Shown: positions 18,089 through 27,075 of the stretch, one piece after another
Numbering within the stretch: the stretch's first letter is position 1
How the letters are laid out: each line of letters starts with the position of its first letter
From: DAOUKH01 sp965207995
GTDB taxonomy: Bacteria; Chloroflexota; Dehalococcoidia; SHYB01
Assembly: GCA_965207995.1 (NCBI GenBank)
Contig: OZ242299.1
Coordinates: forward strand, 372,001-436,000
Direction: 5' to 3'
Length of the DNA: 64,000 bases
Notes under the pieces: model-generated
Told to the model about the DNA's origin: nothing
Databases searched by the model: none
What the model saw: only the letters and a program-made list of their open reading frames with translations
Position numbers and translations under genes: made by a program

Positions 18089-18117
18089 ATCTTATCACAA
18101 CCCCAACGGGCGTTCAA
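18089..18117 (-). promoter_or_regulatory. Promoter of the sdhABE operon
   Basis: On the minus strand TTGAAC (18112-18117), 17-nt spacer, TAAGAT (18089-18094), followed by the GGAGGGG ribosome-binding site of sdhA. Confidence 0.6.
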
Positions 18118-18181
18118 TGAAATTCGCCCCCCGAACGGAGCGCGTCAACAGGTTGACCGGCCCCGAATGCGGCGGCAGATT

Positions 18182-19009
18182 TCAGGAAACGGCGCGCCCC
18201 GCAGCCTGAGTCCGCCCGCCAGGCCGCAGCCGCCCGATCTTCTCCCGCAGCCAGTCCCGCCGCCGCCAGCCCTCAAACAGCACGAAGACCACCGCCACCA
18301 TGGTGATGCCCACGATGGCGTCGAGGATGTAGTGGTTCCCCGTGATGATGATCGCGAAGAACGTGATCGTGGGGTACAACGCGCCCCATATCTTCAGCGG
18401 CCAGGGCCCGGTGTTCCAGAAGACGAAGCCGAAGATGAACGTCCACGAGAAATGCAGGCTCGGCATCGCGGCATAGATGTTGTAGTACGACGCCGTCTCC
18501 CGGCTCGCGTACCACGCCGGCCCGTACGTTGCGATCCCGTCGACGAAGCCGAACCCCTCCACCAGCCGCGGCGGCGCCAAGGGAAACAGTCCGAAGATGA
18601 TCAGCGAGGCGACGAAGGTGAGCAGGATCAGCGCGCGGTAGTAGAAGTACCGCTGCCGGTACTTCCAATAGAAGTAGATCGCGGTGACCGCGATGATCGG
18701 GAAGTAGGTCACGATGTAGAGGTAGTTGAAGACGCGCATCAGCCAGGCGCCGCCGTTGTCCAGCGCCCAAGCCTGCCACGACAGTTCCCAGAAGAAGCCG
18801 GCCGATTGCTCCCAGGAAATCAGCGACGCCGCGTTCTCGAAGCCGACGACCTCGACGTTATCGACGATCATGTTCCGCACGAACATGTAGGCGAAGTAGG
18901 CTCCGGCGATCAGGACGACCTCGCGCACGGCCGACTGATAGCCGTCCGTGGCAAGGAGCGTGTTGGCGATGCCCCGGAGCAGGGACGGGCGTGGCGCTGA
19001 TTCCTGCAT
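18182..19009 (-). CDS. PAP2-family membrane protein (inositol phosphorylceramide synthase/AUR1-like)
   Basis: 275 residues from ATG 19009 (longest frame to 19075), about six transmembrane helices. The three phosphatase-superfamily motifs are present: FPLAPPRL (variant of the first), AMPSLHFSW with the catalytic-loop His, and GNHYILDAIVG with the final His and Asp. The spacing is that of the PAP2_3/AUR1-like branch, whose members transfer or remove phospho-head groups in membrane lipids. The exact reaction is unknown. The start lies 10 nt after the stop of the radical SAM gene, so the two are probably one operon and may act on the same cell-envelope lipid or glycan. Confidence 0.8.
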   Translation of the reverse strand: MQESAPRPSLLRGIANTLLATDGYQSAVREVVLIAGAYFAYMFVRNMIVDNVEVVGFENAASLISWEQSAGFFWELSWQAWALDNGGAWLMRVFNYLYIVTYFPIIAVTAIYFYWKYRQRYFYYRALILLTFVASLIIFGLFPLAPPRLVEGFGFVDGIATYGPAWYASRETASYYNIYAAMPSLHFSWTFIFGFVFWNTGPWPLKIWGALYPTITFFAIIITGNHYILDAIVGITMVAVVFVLFEGWRRRDWLREKIGRLRPGGRTQAAGRAVS

Positions 19010-19019
19010 GGGGTGGGTC

Positions 19020-20270
19020 TCAGCGGCGCCCGGCCAGCTCGCCTTCCCGTGCTTCCCTGGCGGCCCCGGCCCCATTCAACACCGGGATCTCCACCCGGTG
19101 CGGCGTGGTCCCGTTCACGCCGTTGCGCGCCGCCCACCGTGCGCCGTGGGCAGAGTTCAAGAAGACGCTGCAGTCCAGGCAGCCGACGTACTCCTTCGGC
19201 CTCTCGCCCTTGAAAAGACCGCGGGCGGCCGCGTACCGCTCGTTGTTCCAAATCTCGTCGACGCCGTGCTCGCTCACGTCGCCGAAGTCGTGCTCCTTGT
19301 CGGTCAGATAGCAGCAGGGAGCCAAGCCGCCGTCCCAATTCACCACGGCGGTTCTCCACAGACGCCAGCACGCCGCGCCGTCCTCCTTGTAAGGCCGGTC
19401 GAACGTGGCCTCGCGGATGGAGCGGGGGTTGCCCGTCGGCAGCCACCTCTCCGCCAGCGCGGGGTCGTCCATTCCCAACGGAAAGTCGACGTTCTTGAAG
19501 ATGATGCCGTCGACGCCGAGCTCGCCGGCCAGCGCCCGCGCCGCCTCGACCTGGTGCTCGTTCTGCCTCATCACGATGAACTGCCATTCCAAGTATGGCG
19601 TGGCGCTGCCGAGCCGCCGCTTGGTCTCGACGAGCAGGCGCAGGTTGTCGAGCACCCGGTCGAGCTGCCCCGCCACGCGGTACTGCTCGTAGACCTCCTG
19701 GGTTACGCCGTCGATCGAGACGATCATCGTGTCCAGGCCGGAGCGGACCACCGCCTCGGCCATCTCAGGCGTGAGCGGCTTGTTGAGGTTCGTGCTGATG
19801 ATGGTGCCGAGGCGCGCCCGGTGGGCGTAGGCGATGTACTTGTCGATGTCCTTGTTCAGGAACGGCTCGCCCCAGCTATAGAGGGTGAGCCAGATGCAGT
19901 AGCCCTTGATCTGGTCGACGGTCTTACGGTACGTCCCGAAGTCCATGACGCCCTTATCGCGGTGGATGTTGCCCAGGCCGGTGTGGCAGAGCGGACACTT
20001 GAGCTGGCAGATGTTGGTGGTGTCGAGCTCCCACTCGTAGGGCTTGGCGAAGACGCGCTTCCGGGTGAGCTTGAACTCCGCCTCGGCCATCAGCAGGTTG
20101 AAGAGCTTGCGCCAGGAGAAGTACCGCAGGGCGACCTCGGCCCGCTGCCCCGCCTTGCCGGGGTCGAGCCGGGAGACTACCCCGCCGTTGGCGCGCAGCA
20201 GCCTGTCCACGACGGCGCCACCCTTCAGGATCAGTCGGGGGAGGAGGGGCGAGCTCGGAGGCCTGCTCAT
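19020..20270 (-). CDS. Radical SAM protein with SPASM-type C-terminal cluster domain
   Basis: 416 residues from ATG 20270. The radical SAM core carries the cluster-binding CxxxCxxC in NICQLKCPLCHTG (about residues 55-65), a GEPFLNKD segment and later beta-strands of the partial TIM barrel. The C-terminus has a SPASM/twitch-like cysteine set: ACWRLW, LAPCCYLTDKEHDFGDV and EYVGCLDCSVF. Relatives modify peptides or act in lipid and glycan maturation; the substrate is unknown. ATG 20270 is preferred over 20282 because the latter falls inside the -10 box TATAAT (20281-20286); with TTGAAA at 20303-20308 this leaves a leader of only a few nucleotides. Confidence 0.85.
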   Translation of the reverse strand: MSRPPSSPLLPRLILKGGAVVDRLLRANGGVVSRLDPGKAGQRAEVALRYFSWRKLFNLLMAEAEFKLTRKRVFAKPYEWELDTTNICQLKCPLCHTGLGNIHRDKGVMDFGTYRKTVDQIKGYCIWLTLYSWGEPFLNKDIDKYIAYAHRARLGTIISTNLNKPLTPEMAEAVVRSGLDTMIVSIDGVTQEVYEQYRVAGQLDRVLDNLRLLVETKRRLGSATPYLEWQFIVMRQNEHQVEAARALAGELGVDGIIFKNVDFPLGMDDPALAERWLPTGNPRSIREATFDRPYKEDGAACWRLWRTAVVNWDGGLAPCCYLTDKEHDFGDVSEHGVDEIWNNERYAAARGLFKGERPKEYVGCLDCSVFLNSAHGARWAARNGVNGTTPHRVEIPVLNGAGAAREAREGELAGRR

Positions 20271-20280
20271 CGTTCGGCAC

Positions 20281-20308
20281 ATTATAGGGAAGGTATCCCC
20301 CTTTTCAA
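20281..20308 (-). promoter_or_regulatory. Promoter of the radical SAM gene, near-leaderless
   Basis: Minus strand TTGAAA (20303-20308), 16-nt spacer, perfect TATAAT (20281-20286). The -10 ends 10 nt before ATG 20270. Confidence 0.65.
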
Positions 20309-20383
20309 AGCAAACGGCATTTGCAAAGCGGGCGCTGCCGTGTGAGCTCGCGCAACTCCCCCAACGGAGACGGGCCGAATGAA

Positions 20384-20486
20384 GGGCAGCGCCCTGCGGG
20401 CGCTGGCGCGCCTGACGGCGCGCGCCCTCTCTTACATCTCCCCCAGAGGGGGAGAGGCTTTAACGTGCTGCTCCAGCGGGGGAGGC
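20384..20486 (+). repeat. Dispersed hairpin repeat family A, copy 4
   Basis: GGGCAGCGCCCTGCGGGCGC hairpin, GCGCGCC-TGA-CGGCGCGCG, CCTCTCTTACATCTCCCCCA, GAGGGGGAGAGGCTT and a degenerate final hairpin (GCTCCAGCGGGGGAG). Same module order as at 2277 and 8992. It lies just after the 3' end of the Nudix gene. Confidence 0.75.
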
Positions 20487-20502
20487 CGGATCGGCGGGCG
20501 AA

Positions 20503-21045
20503 CTACGAATTCCCCTCGCCGGCCAGTACGAGAAGGAGCGCCGCAAGGCTCTTCGCGTCCTCGATTTCGCCCTCGGCGATGAGCTTCCGGACCTCTGAGA
20601 GGGGGACGGGGACGACCTCGATGTCTTCGTCCACGTCGCCTTCGAGGGGGTCTTCCGTGAGGTCCCTCGCCGAGTAGAGGTGCAGGTACTCGCTGCAGTA
20701 GCCTGGCGCGGCGTAGCAACCGGCGAGGAGATCGATGCGGCCCGCGGCGAAGCCGATCTCCTCGCGGAGCTCGCGCTGCGCCGCCTCGAGGGGGTCTTCG
20801 CCGGGGTCGAGCGTGCCCGCCGGAATCTCCAGCAGCCACTTGCCCGCCGCGTGACGGTATTGGCGCACGAGGATCACCCGGTCCTCCGCGTCGATGGGGA
20901 CCATCGCGACCGCGCCCCGGTGCTCGACGATGTCGCGCTTCACGCGGTGGCCGTCGGGCGTCTCGATGACGTCGACGCGCACCTTGATGACGCGCCCTTC
21001 GGCCACCACCTTCGATTCGATCGTCTTCATCTCTTGGTGTTCCAT
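20503..21045 (-). CDS. Nudix hydrolase, ADP-ribose pyrophosphatase-like
   Basis: 180 residues (175 from the second in-frame ATG at 21030). A complete Nudix box runs GTLDPGEDPLEAAQRELREE then IGF, satisfying Gx5Ex7REUxEExGU. The preceding segment VILVRQYRHAAGKWLLEIPA is typical of the ADP-ribose pyrophosphatase branch (NudF/YjhB-like), which hydrolyses ADP-ribose to AMP and ribose 5-phosphate in the cytosol. It follows NAD kinase by 20 nt in the same direction, so the pair probably forms a small NAD(P)-metabolism operon. Confidence 0.9.
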   Translation of the reverse strand: MEHQEMKTIESKVVAEGRVIKVRVDVIETPDGHRVKRDIVEHRGAVAMVPIDAEDRVILVRQYRHAAGKWLLEIPAGTLDPGEDPLEAAQRELREEIGFAAGRIDLLAGCYAAPGYCSEYLHLYSARDLTEDPLEGDVDEDIEVVPVPLSEVRKLIAEGEIEDAKSLAALLLVLAGEGNS

Positions 21046-21065
21046 TCGATGCGGACCGTGCGCGC

Positions 21066-21923
21066 CTACGGCGGGCCCTCGGCGGCGGCGCCGGGCAGCC
21101 GGTCGAGCCCCAGCCGTTGCGCCAGTGTCTCGAAGAAGTACGGCGGCTTGCGGGCGCGGAGGAACTTGGCCGTCTTGGCGCTCTTGCTCGCGCGGACGAC
21201 GTCGCCGGGCCCGAGGTCGTGGTCGTTGTGACCGTCGAGGCTGACGACGGCCCCGCCGCTGCCGGCAATTTCAAGCTCGACGCGGCTCTCCTCGCCAAGG
21301 ACGAGCGGCGTCGCCATCGAGAGGTGGGGGGAGACCGGGGCCAGCACGAGCTGGCGGCTTTGCGGCTCCAGGATGGGACCGCCCACCGCCATGGCGTAGC
21401 CGGTGCTGCCTGTGGCCGTGGCCAGGATCACGCCGTCGGCGCGGTAGGTGGCGAGGAAGGCGCCGTCGACGTGGGCCCGCACCGTGATCAGCTGCGCCAC
21501 GCCGCCCCGGCTCACGACGGCATCGTTGAGCGCCCAGTCCGTCAGGGACTCGCCTTCGCGCGTCACCTCGACGTCCAGGGTGGCGCGCTCTTCCACCCAC
21601 ACGCTGGATTCCAGATAGTCGGGGACGCGCTCCAGGGCGTCGGCGCCGCGCATCTCGGTCATGAACCCGAGCTTGCCCATGTTGACGCCGAGGATGGGTG
21701 CGCCGAGCACGACGGCCACTTTCGCGGCGCGTAGAATCGTGCCGTCGCCGCCGACGGTAACGAGCACCTCGGCGGCGGCGCACGAGTCGCGGATCTCCGC
21801 CTCCTCCCGCGAGTCGGCCAGCCGGCAGTCGTACGACAGCGCTTGAAGGCGCTCGCGGAGCGCGAGGGCCAGCTCGCCGGAGTCCCGGTTCGCAGCGTTG
21901 AAGATGATGCCGATGCGTTTCAC
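21066..21923 (-). CDS. nadK: NAD kinase (ATP/polyphosphate)
   Basis: 285 residues. It phosphorylates NAD to NADP. The diagnostic GGDGT motif is at residues 58-62 (VTVGGDGTILRAAK), followed by GVNMGKLGFMTE, the NDAVVSRG motif (NE/D-type) and GVILATATGSTGYAMAVGGP. The length is normal. The N-terminus KRIGIIFNAANRDS is typical. It is 84 nt downstream of nuoN; a modest hairpin lies between, so it may or may not share the nuo transcript. The Nudix hydrolase follows. Confidence 0.96.
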   Translation of the reverse strand: MKRIGIIFNAANRDSGELALALRERLQALSYDCRLADSREEAEIRDSCAAAEVLVTVGGDGTILRAAKVAVVLGAPILGVNMGKLGFMTEMRGADALERVPDYLESSVWVEERATLDVEVTREGESLTDWALNDAVVSRGGVAQLITVRAHVDGAFLATYRADGVILATATGSTGYAMAVGGPILEPQSRQLVLAPVSPHLSMATPLVLGEESRVELEIAGSGGAVVSLDGHNDHDLGPGDVVRASKSAKTAKFLRARKPPYFFETLAQRLGLDRLPGAAAEGPP

Positions 21924-21974
21924 GATTGCGCTCGGAGGGAACCGCGCTCAGGAGACCCCTTAGTCTAAGGGAAA

Positions 21975-21999
21975 AAGATAGCAGCCGCCGGGTGGCGGC
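21975..21999 (-). terminator. Weak terminator candidate after nuoN
   Basis: On the minus strand GCCGCC-ACCC-GGCGGC (21984-21999), then TGCTATCTTTTT. The T-run is displaced 6 nt from the stem, so efficiency is doubtful. Confidence 0.35.
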
Positions 22000-22007
22000 G
22001 GGGCCGG

Positions 22008-23459
22008 TCAGACGGGGAAGCCCCTCAGGGCGCTGACGGCGAAGTCCAGGAGGAAGCTAGGGGCGAAGCCGAAGAACAGGACGCCCGCCGCGGTGATCAG
22101 GAGCGGGGCGGCCATCGTCGGGGCCGCGGTGACCGGCTCCTCCGACTCGGCGGGGCTGAGGTACATCGTCTTCACCACGCGGAGGTAGTAGTAAGCCGAG
22201 ATGGTCGAGTTGATCCCGCCGGCGACGGCGAGCCAGACAAGGTCGGCGTTGACCGCCGCGTTGAAGACGTAGAGCTTGCCCCAGAAGCCGACCGTCGGCG
22301 GCAGGCCGGTGAGCGAAATCAGGGAGACGGCGAGGAGCGCGGCGAGCAGCGGCGCCCGCTTGCCCAGCCCGGCGTAGTCGTCGATCTCGTTGCTCCGCAG
22401 CCGGTGGTCGACGGCGATGACGACGAAGAAGGCCAAAAGGTTGGTGAAGGCGTAGCCGCCGAGGTAGAACAGCACGCCCTGCAGGCCGAGCGCCTCGCCG
22501 TCCGCGGCCCGCGCGGCCACGGCGGCCACGCCGATCAGGATGTATCCCGCGTGCGCCACCGCGCTGTAGGCGAGCAGGCGCTTGATGTCCTGCTGGAACA
22601 TCGCGGTCAGGTTGCCCACCGTCATGGTGATGACTGCGAGGACGGCAAAGAGCATGCTCCAATCGAGGACCAGGTCGGGGAAGGCGACGTAGAAGACGCG
22701 GATCAGCAGCGCGAAGCCCGCCGCCTTGCTGGCGACGGAGAGGAAAGCGGTGACCGGCGTCGGAGCGCCCTGGTAGACGTCGGGCACCCACATCTGGAAG
22801 GGGAAAGCCGAGATCTTGAAGCCGAAGCCCGCCACCAGCAGCACGATGCCGATCAGGAGACCGGGCTGGGCCAGCAGGTCAACGGACGCAACGGCGCTGG
22901 CAATGGCGCCGAGCTCGGTCGCGCCGGTGAAGCCGAAGATGAAGGCCATACCGTAGATCATCAGCCCCGAGCTCACGCCGGAGAGGACGAGGTACTTCGC
23001 TCCGGCCTCCGTCGAGCGTTCGTCCTTGAAGAAGGTGACCAGCGCGATGGCGGAGAGGGTGCTGAGCTCGAGTGAGACGTAGATGGTGAGGAGCTCGCCG
23101 GTGGCAGCGAGGAGCATCAGGCCGGAGGTGGCGAACAGCACCAGCGCGTAGTACTCGCCCTGGAAGCGGGGGAAGCGCGAAGCGGCGCTCTGCGACGCCA
23201 TCGCCGCCATGCCCGCCACGCCGATGAAGAGCAGCTTGAAGAAGATCGCGTAGTTGTCGACGATGAAGAAGCCGTTGAAGGCCGTGTCCTGCTCGCCCCA
23301 GAGGACGATGCTGAAGCCGAGCGGGATGCCAAGGAGCACCGTCGCCAGCGGCGCGAGCAGGCTCTTCCGTTCGATGAACAGGTCGGCCAGGATCACCAGC
23401 ACGGCGATTCCCGCCATGCTGATCTCCGGCGCGAGCAGATAGAAGTCGCGGGCTTCCAT
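22008..23459 (-). CDS. nuoN: NADH-quinone oxidoreductase subunit N
   Basis: 483-residue antiporter-like membrane subunit of complex I with about 14 transmembrane helices. The charged residues that build its proton channel are visible: E in LSLELSTLSAIALV, K in FFKDERSTEAGAKY, and the lysine in the helix around FQQDIKRLLAYSAVAHAGYI. Last gene of the nuo operon; the ATG follows the nuoM stop by 37 nt. Confidence 0.97.
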   Translation of the reverse strand: MEARDFYLLAPEISMAGIAVLVILADLFIERKSLLAPLATVLLGIPLGFSIVLWGEQDTAFNGFFIVDNYAIFFKLLFIGVAGMAAMASQSAASRFPRFQGEYYALVLFATSGLMLLAATGELLTIYVSLELSTLSAIALVTFFKDERSTEAGAKYLVLSGVSSGLMIYGMAFIFGFTGATELGAIASAVASVDLLAQPGLLIGIVLLVAGFGFKISAFPFQMWVPDVYQGAPTPVTAFLSVASKAAGFALLIRVFYVAFPDLVLDWSMLFAVLAVITMTVGNLTAMFQQDIKRLLAYSAVAHAGYILIGVAAVAARAADGEALGLQGVLFYLGGYAFTNLLAFFVVIAVDHRLRSNEIDDYAGLGKRAPLLAALLAVSLISLTGLPPTVGFWGKLYVFNAAVNADLVWLAVAGGINSTISAYYYLRVVKTMYLSPAESEEPVTAAPTMAAPLLITAAGVLFFGFAPSFLLDFAVSALRGFPV

Positions 23460-23496
23460 CAGCGCCTCTCCGGCCTACCGTGGACGCGGCCCTGGG

Positions 23497-24951
23497 TCAT
23501 GAGGCCGCCTCCAGGATGTTCATGATGGGGGCAAGGCCGGCGTCGAAGTAGTCGGTCACGAGCGCGGGGTAGATGCCGACGATGAAGATGGCGGCGAGCA
23601 TGCCGGCCAGGGGAATGGCCTCGGCGATGGTGGCGTCGCTGATGGAGGCGAAGCGGCGCTGCTCGGGGCCGAAGAAGATGCGGCGGACCGTCCACAGGAT
23701 GTAGCCGGCGCTGAGGAAGACGCCGACGATGGCGAGGATCGTCGCCTCGCGGTAGGCCTCGAACGAGCCGATGAAGACCAGCACCTCGGCCACGAAGCCG
23801 CTCATCGACGGCAGGCCGACGGCGGCAAACCCCGCGGCGACGAAGGCAACGGCCAGCACCGGCATCCGGCCGGCCAGGCCGCCGAGGTCGGGGATGTGCC
23901 GGGTGTGGGCCTTCTCGTAGACGTAGCCCGCGAGCATGAATAAGAGCCCCGTGATCGTGCCGTGGGTGAACATCTGCATCGCGGCCCCGGTCAGGCCGAT
24001 GTGGTGCAGCGACGCGACACCGAGCAAGACGAATCCCATGTGGCTGACAGAGCTGTAGGCGATCAGCCGCTTTATGTCACGTTGGCGGAAGACCATGACC
24101 GCCCCGTAGAGCACGTTCACCACGGCCAGCGTGGCGAGGAGCCAGGCCCAGTTCGCCGTCACCTCGGGGAAGAGGCTGACGTTGAGCCGCAAGATGGCGT
24201 AGCCGCCCATCTTCAACATCACGCCGGCCAGCATCACGCTGGCGGCGGTGGGGGCGTCGGTGTGGGCGTCGGGCAGCCAGGTGTGGAACGGCCAGACCGG
24301 CAGCTTCACCGCGAAGGCGGCGAGCAGGAGGAAGAAGACGCCCTCGGCGGTGAGCAGCGCCGTGGTGAACGGCGTGTCCCGCAGCTCGATCATGTCGAAC
24401 GTGCCGGTGGAGAAGAAGATCACCAGGAACCCGGCGAGCATCAGCGCGCTGCTTCCCGCCGTGTACAGCAGGAACTTCATCGCCGAGTACTCTTTGCGCC
24501 CGCTCCCCCAGATGGTGATGAGCATGTACATGGGGATCAGCTCGACCTCCCAGAACAGGAAGAAGAGCAGCAGGTCGAGGGAGACGAAGACGCCGAGGAT
24601 GCCCGTCTCCAGCAGCAGGAGCCAGATGAAGAATTCCTTGACGCGGTTGGTCACCCCGCCGGAGACCAGCACCGCGCCGACGCCCAGCAGGCCGGTCAGC
24701 GCGAGCAGCGGCGCGCTCAGGCCGTCGACGCCGAGGAAGTACTGCACTTTCAGCGCGGAGAGCCAGGTGTGCCGCTCCACCCACTGGGGCTCACTCGCGT
24801 CGAGGTCGATCCCCGCCCAGACGATCAGGCCGAGGACGAGGACCGCGGTCGTCGCCGCCAGCGCGGTCCAGCGGATGTGCCGGTCATCCTTGACGAAGAG
24901 CAGGATGAACAGCGCCGCCGCCGCGGGAATGAAGACCGTCGCCGTTAACAC
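23497..24951 (-). CDS. nuoM: NADH-quinone oxidoreductase subunit M
   Basis: 484-residue antiporter-like subunit with about 14 transmembrane segments. Channel landmarks are FLFWEVELIPMYMLI with the conserved Glu, KFLLYTAGSSALMLAG, LPVWPFHTWLPDAHTDAPTA with the broken-helix His/Pro region, and RQRDIKRLIAYSSVSHMGFV with Lys. It is separated from nuoL by 138 bp that contain a dispersed repeat, the only sizeable gap in the operon. Confidence 0.97.
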   Translation of the reverse strand: MLTATVFIPAAAALFILLFVKDDRHIRWTALAATTAVLVLGLIVWAGIDLDASEPQWVERHTWLSALKVQYFLGVDGLSAPLLALTGLLGVGAVLVSGGVTNRVKEFFIWLLLLETGILGVFVSLDLLLFFLFWEVELIPMYMLITIWGSGRKEYSAMKFLLYTAGSSALMLAGFLVIFFSTGTFDMIELRDTPFTTALLTAEGVFFLLLAAFAVKLPVWPFHTWLPDAHTDAPTAASVMLAGVMLKMGGYAILRLNVSLFPEVTANWAWLLATLAVVNVLYGAVMVFRQRDIKRLIAYSSVSHMGFVLLGVASLHHIGLTGAAMQMFTHGTITGLLFMLAGYVYEKAHTRHIPDLGGLAGRMPVLAVAFVAAGFAAVGLPSMSGFVAEVLVFIGSFEAYREATILAIVGVFLSAGYILWTVRRIFFGPEQRRFASISDATIAEAIPLAGMLAAIFIVGIYPALVTDYFDAGLAPIMNILEAAS

Positions 24952-24971
24952 CGCGCGCCCCCGATCCGAGA

Positions 24972-25075
24972 CCTTAAGCCTCTCCCCCTCTGGGGGAGAC
25001 TGAGAGAGGGCACGCGCCGCCAGGCGCGTCGGAGGGGTGGGGCAGGGAGGAGTGCGCCAACGTCCATATGGTGCG
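24972..25075 (-). repeat. Dispersed hairpin repeat family A, copy 5, inside the nuo operon
   Basis: Read on the minus strand: GGGCGTGTGCCCTCTCTCAG-like module, CTCCCCCAGAGGGGGAG hairpin and GAGGCTTAAGG. It is followed on the plus strand by a GTGCGCCAACGTCCAT fragment of the second module. It lies in the nuoL-nuoM gap, where its hairpins would be transcribed with the operon. Confidence 0.7.
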
Positions 25076-25089
25076 CCACGTTCATCCCG

Positions 25090-27075
25090 CTAGCCCCATA
25101 TCCAGAACGCGGCGGCGATGAGAATGACACCGGAGGCGATGACGGCCCCGTAGGCCTGCGCCTGCCCGCTCTGCAGCTCGGACGGCACCCGCCCCAGGTT
25201 CCGTCCCAACCAGCCGGTGGAGTTGACCGCCCAGTCCACGATGTGCGTGTCGATCAGCTCGATGACCGCGCCGGCGCCGTTGATGAAGACGCGCCGCACG
25301 ATGATCTCCTCATACAGCGTGTCGATGTAGTAGCGGTTCGCGAGCGCCTGGTAGATGGGGGCGAAGCGCCGAGCCACCGCCGCCGGAGACGGCAAGCCCA
25401 AGCGGTACATGGAATAGGCTAGGACGATCCCCGCCGCGCCCACGGCCGACGAAATGGCGGCGACGTTGACGCTGAATGCGTGGGGGTGGGCCTCGCCGAG
25501 GAAGACCGAAAGGCTGAACGCGGCGATGTCGAGGAAGTCCCACGGCAGGTCGGCCAGGCCGAAGAAGATGGCCGGAATGGCCAGCGCGACCAGCGGCAGT
25601 GTGATGAGCCAGGGAGATTCGTGCGGCGCGCCGTGGCCGTGGCCCTCGGCGTGGGCGGAGACCTCCGCCGCCGCGTGCCCCTCGCCGTTTCCGGCCGGGG
25701 CGTTGGCCGCCTCCTCGGCCTCCGCGCCGCCGCGAAACTCGCCCGAAAAGGTCATAAACAGCATGCGAAACACGTAGAAACCGGTGATGCCCGCGGTGAT
25801 AACGGCTATCCAATAGAGCGCGGACGCCCCACCGATGCCGAACGCGTTATCTGAAGCGGCGAGCAGGATTGCGTCCTTGCTCCAGAACCCCGCCAGAGGA
25901 AACACGCCGACCAAGGCGAGCGAGCCGATCACCATCGTTCCATAGGTGAAGGGCATGAACTTGCGCAGCCCGCCCATGTAGCGCATGTCATAGGTCTCGG
26001 TGGTGTGGTGGACGCTGCCCGCGCCGAGGAAAAGCAGCGCCTTGAAGAAGGCGTGCGCCGCCAAATGGAAGATCGCCGCCCCGATCGCGCCCGTCCCCAA
26101 AGCCAAAAACATATAGCCGAGCTGGCTCACCGTGGAGAACGCAAGCACCCGCTTAATGTCGTTGTTCACGAGCGCCATGGTCGCGGCGAGCATCGCGGTG
26201 CCGCCGCCGATCCAGGCCACGACGGTCAGCGCGGCCTCCGAGTGCTCGAACAGCGGGAACATCCGCGCCACCAGGAAGACGCCCGCCGCCACCATCGTGG
26301 CGGCGTGGATGAGCGCGCTCACCGGCGTGGGGCCCTCCATGGCGTCGGGCAGCCAGACGTGGAGGGGGAACTGGCCCGACTTGCCGACGGCGCCGGCGAA
26401 GATGCCCAGGCAGAGCCAGGTCAGGCCGACGCCCGCGATCGCACCGACCTCCGCCGCGTGGTTGAGCGCCTCGATGTCGAGGGTCCCCGCAAAGACGAAG
26501 GCCCAGGCGATGGCGATCATGAAGCCGACGTCGCCCAGCCTGGTGACGAGGAAGGCCTTCTTCGCGGCTCGGGCCGCCTCGGGCTTGCGGAACCAGAAGC
26601 CGATCAGGAGGTACGAGCTCAGGCCTACCAACTCCCAAAACACGAAAAGGAAGACGAGGCCCGACGCCATCACCAGCCCAAGCATCGACGCCGTGAAGAG
26701 CGACATGTAGGCGAAGTAGCGCGTGAAGCTCTCGTCGTCCTTCATGTACTCCAGGCCGTAGACCTGGACGAGGAGGCTCACGCCGGTGACGATGACCGCC
26801 ATGACGGCGGTCAGACCGTCCATCGTGATGCCGACGTTGATCTCGAGCGAGCCGATGGTCAGCCATTGGTGCGGCTGGAAGCCGAGGTCGTGCCCCGGCG
26901 CGTTCATCACCTCAACCAGCGCCCAGATCGACAGGCCGAAGGCGATGGCCATCGCGGTCACGGTGATGTAGCCCGCGCCGCGCCACCGCGAGCCGACGAA
27001 GGGCCGCAGCAGGGCGATCAGGACGAACGCGCCCAGCGGGGCGAAGAAGATTGACCAGACGTCGATTTCGGGCAC
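25090..27075 (-). CDS. nuoL: NADH-quinone oxidoreductase subunit L
   Basis: 661-residue distal antiporter-like subunit. Landmarks are FVFWELVGLSSYLLIGFW, KSGQFPLHVWLPDAMEGPTP, NNDIKRVLAFSTVSQLGYMF and FFKALLFLGAGSVHH. The C-terminal part carries the lateral amphipathic-helix region and a last helix ending FWIWG. A roughly 40-residue soluble loop rich in Glu, Ala, Gly and His (EGHAAAEVSAHAEGHGHGAP) interrupts the second half and is not universal. Its ATG starts immediately after the stop of the 65-residue gene upstream. Confidence 0.97.
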   Translation of the reverse strand: MPEIDVWSIFFAPLGAFVLIALLRPFVGSRWRGAGYITVTAMAIAFGLSIWALVEVMNAPGHDLGFQPHQWLTIGSLEINVGITMDGLTAVMAVIVTGVSLLVQVYGLEYMKDDESFTRYFAYMSLFTASMLGLVMASGLVFLFVFWELVGLSSYLLIGFWFRKPEAARAAKKAFLVTRLGDVGFMIAIAWAFVFAGTLDIEALNHAAEVGAIAGVGLTWLCLGIFAGAVGKSGQFPLHVWLPDAMEGPTPVSALIHAATMVAAGVFLVARMFPLFEHSEAALTVVAWIGGGTAMLAATMALVNNDIKRVLAFSTVSQLGYMFLALGTGAIGAAIFHLAAHAFFKALLFLGAGSVHHTTETYDMRYMGGLRKFMPFTYGTMVIGSLALVGVFPLAGFWSKDAILLAASDNAFGIGGASALYWIAVITAGITGFYVFRMLFMTFSGEFRGGAEAEEAANAPAGNGEGHAAAEVSAHAEGHGHGAPHESPWLITLPLVALAIPAIFFGLADLPWDFLDIAAFSLSVFLGEAHPHAFSVNVAAISSAVGAAGIVLAYSMYRLGLPSPAAVARRFAPIYQALANRYYIDTLYEEIIVRRVFINGAGAVIELIDTHIVDWAVNSTGWLGRNLGRVPSELQSGQAQAYGAVIASGVILIAAAFWIWG

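Noticed and set aside
16450..18120. Long open frame (556 codons) on the plus strand antisense to sdhA
   Set aside because: It is a high-GC shadow frame: composition is dominated by V, A, D, G, H and L from reversed GC-rich codons, and it has no motifs. sdhA is unambiguous on the other strand.
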